Of a DNA stretch of 10,335 nt, positions 7,822 through 10,335 are shown in pieces (position 1 is the stretch's first letter; each line of letters begins with the position of its first letter). The stretch comes from Savagea sp. GTDB taxonomy: Bacteria; Bacillota; Bacilli; Bacillales_A; Planococcaceae. The stretch spans positions 1-10,335 of the forward strand of contig JASKZX010000114.1 of NCBI GenBank assembly GCA_030147435.1, written 5' to 3'. The position numbers and the translations under genes are program-made. The notes under the pieces are model-generated. The model ran no database searches. It was not told where the DNA came from and was given only the letters and a program-made list of their open reading frames with translations.

Positions 7822-8652
7822 ATGACTGAAATGACGATGGCGAGGCTCGACGAGTGGATGATTATCCTATACGCGGTGAGCCTCGTCTTTTATTTTACAG
7901 ATTATGTGAAGCGAAATACGTATTTACACTATTGTGCGGTATTTTTATTTGCAGTCGTCTTCATTATGCAAACGACGACGATCGTTTCGAGTGTTATACA
8001 AAATGGGCAATTGCCGATCTACACATTATTAGATGGCGTTTATATCATTGCTTGGTTACTACTACTCGTTTCGTTGTTGTTTTATACGTTTCATTCTTAC
8101 AATTTAATTTTGTTTATTATGAATAGTATCGGATTCGTCTTTATGACGATTCATACATTTGGAGTCGCTCAGCGCGCATCTCTTCGAGTTAGTGAGATGC
8201 TCATTTCAGAGTTACTGCTCATTCATATCGTCTTTGCATTTTTAGCGTATGTTGCATTCGCATTTGCGTTTGCATTTGCTATTTTATATTTGATCGTCTA
8301 TCGCTTATTAAAGAAAAAAATATGGACGAAACAATTCGATCGCTACCCATCACTACACCAAACAACCGTAGGGATGAAACGGTCGATTTATGCAGGTATA
8401 CCGTTATTGTTTATTAGCTTATTACTCGGTTTGCAATGGGCACAAGTCGTATTAGAGGAGTGGTCGGTATTTGACCCGAAAGTTTGGATGTCGTTTCTCG
8501 TCGTACTCGTCTATAGTGGACTTGTTTATTTGAAAAAAACAGACCGGTTACGAGCGAATGATTTCGCCTGGTCTGTACTCATTGCATTTTTATTCGTACT
8601 CGTGAACTTTTTTGTTGCGAGTCAATGGTCATCATTCCATTACTGGATGTAA
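7822..8652 (+). CDS. hemX: HemX, CcsA-family integral membrane protein
   Basis: HemX is a multi-pass membrane protein related to the cytochrome c assembly (CcsA/CcmC) family; in B. subtilis it lowers the cellular level of HemA. The 276 residues show about eight hydrophobic segments, near 12-28, 36-58, 66-89, 94-111, 128-160, 191-210, 221-237 and 248-267, with a basic loop RLLKKK at 161-166. The tryptophan-rich WWD motif of haem-handling CcsA proteins is not seen, which agrees with HemX. Histidines at 91, 111 and 135 lie in or near membrane segments. Residues 145-153 are an unusual Ala-Phe alternation. The gene starts 28 bases after hemA. The ribosome binding site is weak (AAAGG at 7805-7809, 12 bases from the ATG at 7822); ATG codons at 7831 and 7837 are alternative starts. 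Context makes the assignment firm. Confidence 0.93.
   Translation: MTEMTMARLDEWMIILYAVSLVFYFTDYVKRNTYLHYCAVFLFAVVFIMQTTTIVSSVIQNGQLPIYTLLDGVYIIAWLLLLVSLLFYTFHSYNLILFIMNSIGFVFMTIHTFGVAQRASLRVSEMLISELLLIHIVFAFLAYVAFAFAFAFAILYLIVYRLLKKKIWTKQFDRYPSLHQTTVGMKRSIYAGIPLLFISLLLGLQWAQVVLEEWSVFDPKVWMSFLVVLVYSGLVYLKKTDRLRANDFAWSVLIAFLFVLVNFFVASQWSSFHYWM
8254..8280 (+). repeat. Short hexanucleotide repeat inside hemX
   Basis: Four and a half copies of a GCNTTY unit encode alternating Ala and Phe (residues 145-153) in a predicted membrane helix. Third positions vary (GCA, GCG, GCT; TTT, TTC), so it is an imperfect DNA repeat. The repeat unit is six bases, so gain or loss would keep the frame. Confidence 0.7.
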
Positions 8653-8674
8653 ATATTGAAGGAGGATTTCATTC

Positions 8675-9610
8675 ATGAGAAAAATTGTCGTCGGTTCCCG
8701 TCGAAGTAAATTAGCATTAACACAGACGAAGTGGTTCATCGAAGAGATGAAAAAAGCAGGAGCTCCTTTTGAGTTTGAGATTAAAGAAATCGTCACAAAA
8801 GGAGATCAAATTATTCACGTACAATTATCAAAAGTCGGTGGAAAAGGATTGTTCGTTAAAGAAATTCAACAGGCTTTATTTGATGGAACGATCGACTTTG
8901 CTGTACATAGTATGAAAGATATGCCGGCAGAGCTTCCAGAAGGCTTAACGATCGGTTGTATTCCGAAACGAGAAGACCCACGAGATGCATTCATTTCCAA
9001 CGGGCACGTGAAGTTTATGGACTTACCAGCAGGAGCCGTTGTCGGAACGTCAAGTTTACGCCGAAGCTCTCAACTGAAGTTAATCCGTCCGGATATTGAA
9101 ATTAAATGGATCCGTGGAAATATCGATACACGATTAAAAAAATTACAAGACGGTGAATACGATGCGATTTTACTTGCAGCAGCAGGAATGAAACGTATGG
9201 GATGGCCAGAAGACCTTGTGACAGAATATATGGACCCAGAAGTTTGTATTCCAGCGGTAGGGCAAGGAGCGCTTGCGATTGAATGTCGTGCAGATGATGA
9301 AGAGCTTCTTCGCGAGTTGAAAAAAGTCGAAGATCCGAAAACACGCCAAGAAGTTGAAGCAGAACGTGCTTTCTTATCAGAGATGGACGGTTCTTGCCAA
9401 GTACCGATCGCTGGATTTGCTCAATATGAAGACGGAGAAGTGAAAATGACTGGATATGTCGCGTCACCCGATGCAAAAGAAGTGTATAAACAGACACATA
9501 CATTGAAAGATGCGACGGCACTCGGAAAAGAAATCGCTTCTGACTTACGAAAAGAAGGAGCAGGAGAAGTCATTGAGAAAGTGATGGCGGAGCTCAATGA
9601 AAAACAGTAA
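8675..9610 (+). CDS. hemC: Hydroxymethylbilane synthase (porphobilinogen deaminase)
   Basis: HemC polymerises four porphobilinogen molecules into hydroxymethylbilane on a covalently held dipyrromethane cofactor in the cytoplasm. The 311 residues fit the family. The N-terminus [16 protein letters not shown] is typical, as are [12 protein letters not shown] and VHSMKDMP, which carries the catalytic Asp82. [10 protein letters not shown] and [12 protein letters not shown] bind the cofactor and substrate carboxylates. The cofactor-attachment cysteine is Cys241 in [10 protein letters not shown]. The ATG at 8675 has a strong AAGGAGGA at 8659-8666, and the hemX stop is 22 bases upstream. The 3' end overlaps the hemD start by 14 bases. 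It acts with HemD downstream on the same pathway. Confidence 0.98.
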   Translation: MRKIVVGSRRSKLALTQTKWFIEEMKKAGAPFEFEIKEIVTKGDQIIHVQLSKVGGKGLFVKEIQQALFDGTIDFAVHSMKDMPAELPEGLTIGCIPKREDPRDAFISNGHVKFMDLPAGAVVGTSSLRRSSQLKLIRPDIEIKWIRGNIDTRLKKLQDGEYDAILLAAAGMKRMGWPEDLVTEYMDPEVCIPAVGQGALAIECRADDEELLRELKKVEDPKTRQEVEAERAFLSEMDGSCQVPIAGFAQYEDGEVKMTGYVASPDAKEVYKQTHTLKDATALGKEIASDLRKEGAGEVIEKVMAELNEKQ

Positions 9611-10335
9611 GCCGTTGACAGATGAAACTGTTATTTTTACAGGTACGCCGAAATCAACGGAACCACTGAAAGAAGTTGAAAAACTTGGAGGACGTGCCAT
9701 TTCGCACCCGTTGATTGAAGTGCGTTCGATTACAACACCTGAAGACGAGCAACATATGGCGCGAGCAGAACGAGCGACATGGCTCATTTTTACGAGTCAG
9801 TCGTCTGTTCAAGCGTTTTTAGAGAAGATGGAGCGACTAAATAAACGACCGGAACATTTCCAAGGAAAAATTGCCGCCATCGGTACGAAAACAGCAGCTG
9901 CGCTTGAACGTATCGGATTTACGGTATCGTTTATCCCTGAAGTATTTAGTGCGGATATTTTCGTCAAACAGTTCCGTCCGAAAAAAGAAGAACAAGTCGA
10001 TGTCGTCTTTTTACGTGGTACTCTTGCTCGTTCGATTTTACGGGATCATTTGCCATTTACGATCAAAGAATGGACCGTTTATGAAACAGCACCTACGAGT
10101 GCGCATCATGAAGCGCTCATTCGAGACATTCAAAATGCAAGTCATTGTACCGTATTATTTGCGAGTCCTTCAGCCGTTCGGGAGTTTGCTACGCATATTG
10201 CTCCAACGACTGGTTGGAGTTTTTCAGTCGGAGCAATCGGTCACGTAACGAAAGAAGCTTTACAAAAGGTCGGGGCACCTGTACATATTATGCCATCGAC
10301 GTACACTTTACTCGAACTCGTTCGAGAAACAGCGA
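9597..10335 (+). CDS. hemD: Uroporphyrinogen-III synthase, cut by the window edge
   Basis: HemD inverts ring D of hydroxymethylbilane and closes it to uroporphyrinogen III, the branch point to haem, sirohaem and cobalamin. The frame is open from ATG 9597 to the last base, giving 246 codons with no stop; the family is about 250-265 residues long, so only the tail is missing. Sequence conservation in this family is low, but the expected elements are visible: [12 protein letters not shown] near the start, [58 protein letters not shown], and [18 protein letters not shown]. An in-frame TGA at 9582-9584 rules out an earlier start. GGAG at 9589-9592 is only four bases before the ATG, and the start lies inside hemC, so translation is probably coupled to hemC. 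Confidence 0.93.
   Translation, partial: MKNSKPLTDETVIFTGTPKSTEPLKEVEKLGGRAISHPLIEVRSITTPEDEQHMARAERATWLIFTSQSSVQAFLEKMERLNKRPEHFQGKIAAIGTKTAAALERIGFTVSFIPEVFSADIFVKQFRPKKEEQVDVVFLRGTLARSILRDHLPFTIKEWTVYETAPTSAHHEALIRDIQNASHCTVLFASPSAVREFATHIAPTTGWSFSVGAIGHVTKEALQKVGAPVHIMPSTYTLLELVRETA

Noticed and set aside
9102..9521. 139-codon open frame on the minus strand inside hemC
   Set aside because: It lies wholly antisense to a well-recognised gene, matches no family I know and has no clear ribosome binding site; it is a by-product of hemC codon use.
9871..10248. 125-codon plus-strand frame within hemD
   Set aside because: The other frame, open from 9597 to the window end, encodes recognisable HemD; this one is a shifted shadow rich in Arg, Leu and Ser.

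Overview
The window looks like a stretch of chromosomal core genome from a low-to-moderate G+C member of the Bacillales (Firmicutes). The evidence is the gene order (tig, clpX, lonA, ysxC, hemA, hemX, hemC, hemD, all on the + strand), strong GGAGG-type ribosome binding sites, Rho-independent terminators with T runs, and proteins that resemble their Bacillus subtilis counterparts in motifs and length. The order matches the B. subtilis ysoA-tig-clpX-lonB-lonA-ysxC-hemAXCDBL region, except that no lonB lies between clpX and lonA. I cannot fix the genus by eye; a planococcal-type Bacillales lineage is a guess.

Layout. 1-296: 3' end of an unrecognised protein gene, possibly the ysoA-like gene that precedes tig. 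410-1705: tig (trigger factor) with its own promoter and a 14-bp-stem terminator. 1978-3252: clpX, preceded by a 272-base gap (counted from the tig stop) rich in inverted repeats and followed by a long terminator. 3392-5713: lonA, overlapping ysxC (5710-6291) by the ATGA of stop and start. 6292-6407: an AT-rich spacer with overlapping inverted repeats, and a short hairpin over the hemA ribosome binding site. 6408-9610: hemA, hemX and hemC, closely spaced. 9597 to the window end: hemD, overlapping hemC by 14 bases and cut off by the window edge about 15 residues short of the usual protein length.

Function. The left half encodes protein quality control: a ribosome-bound chaperone (Tig), the unfoldase of the ClpXP protease (ClpX) and the ATP-dependent protease LonA. 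YsxC is a ribosome-assembly GTPase. The right half is the start of the tetrapyrrole pathway: HemA makes glutamate-1-semialdehyde from glutamyl-tRNA, HemC makes hydroxymethylbilane and HemD closes it to uroporphyrinogen III. HemX is a membrane protein linked to control of HemA level. HemB and HemL would be expected just beyond the right edge.

I see no mobile element, CRISPR array, tRNA, rRNA, phage gene or defence system, and no sign of a new multi-gene system. The points worth a second look are small: the missing lonB, an AAGATTGT motif shared by the tig promoter and clpX leader, inverted repeats upstream of clpX and hemA, and the hairpin at the hemA ribosome binding site.
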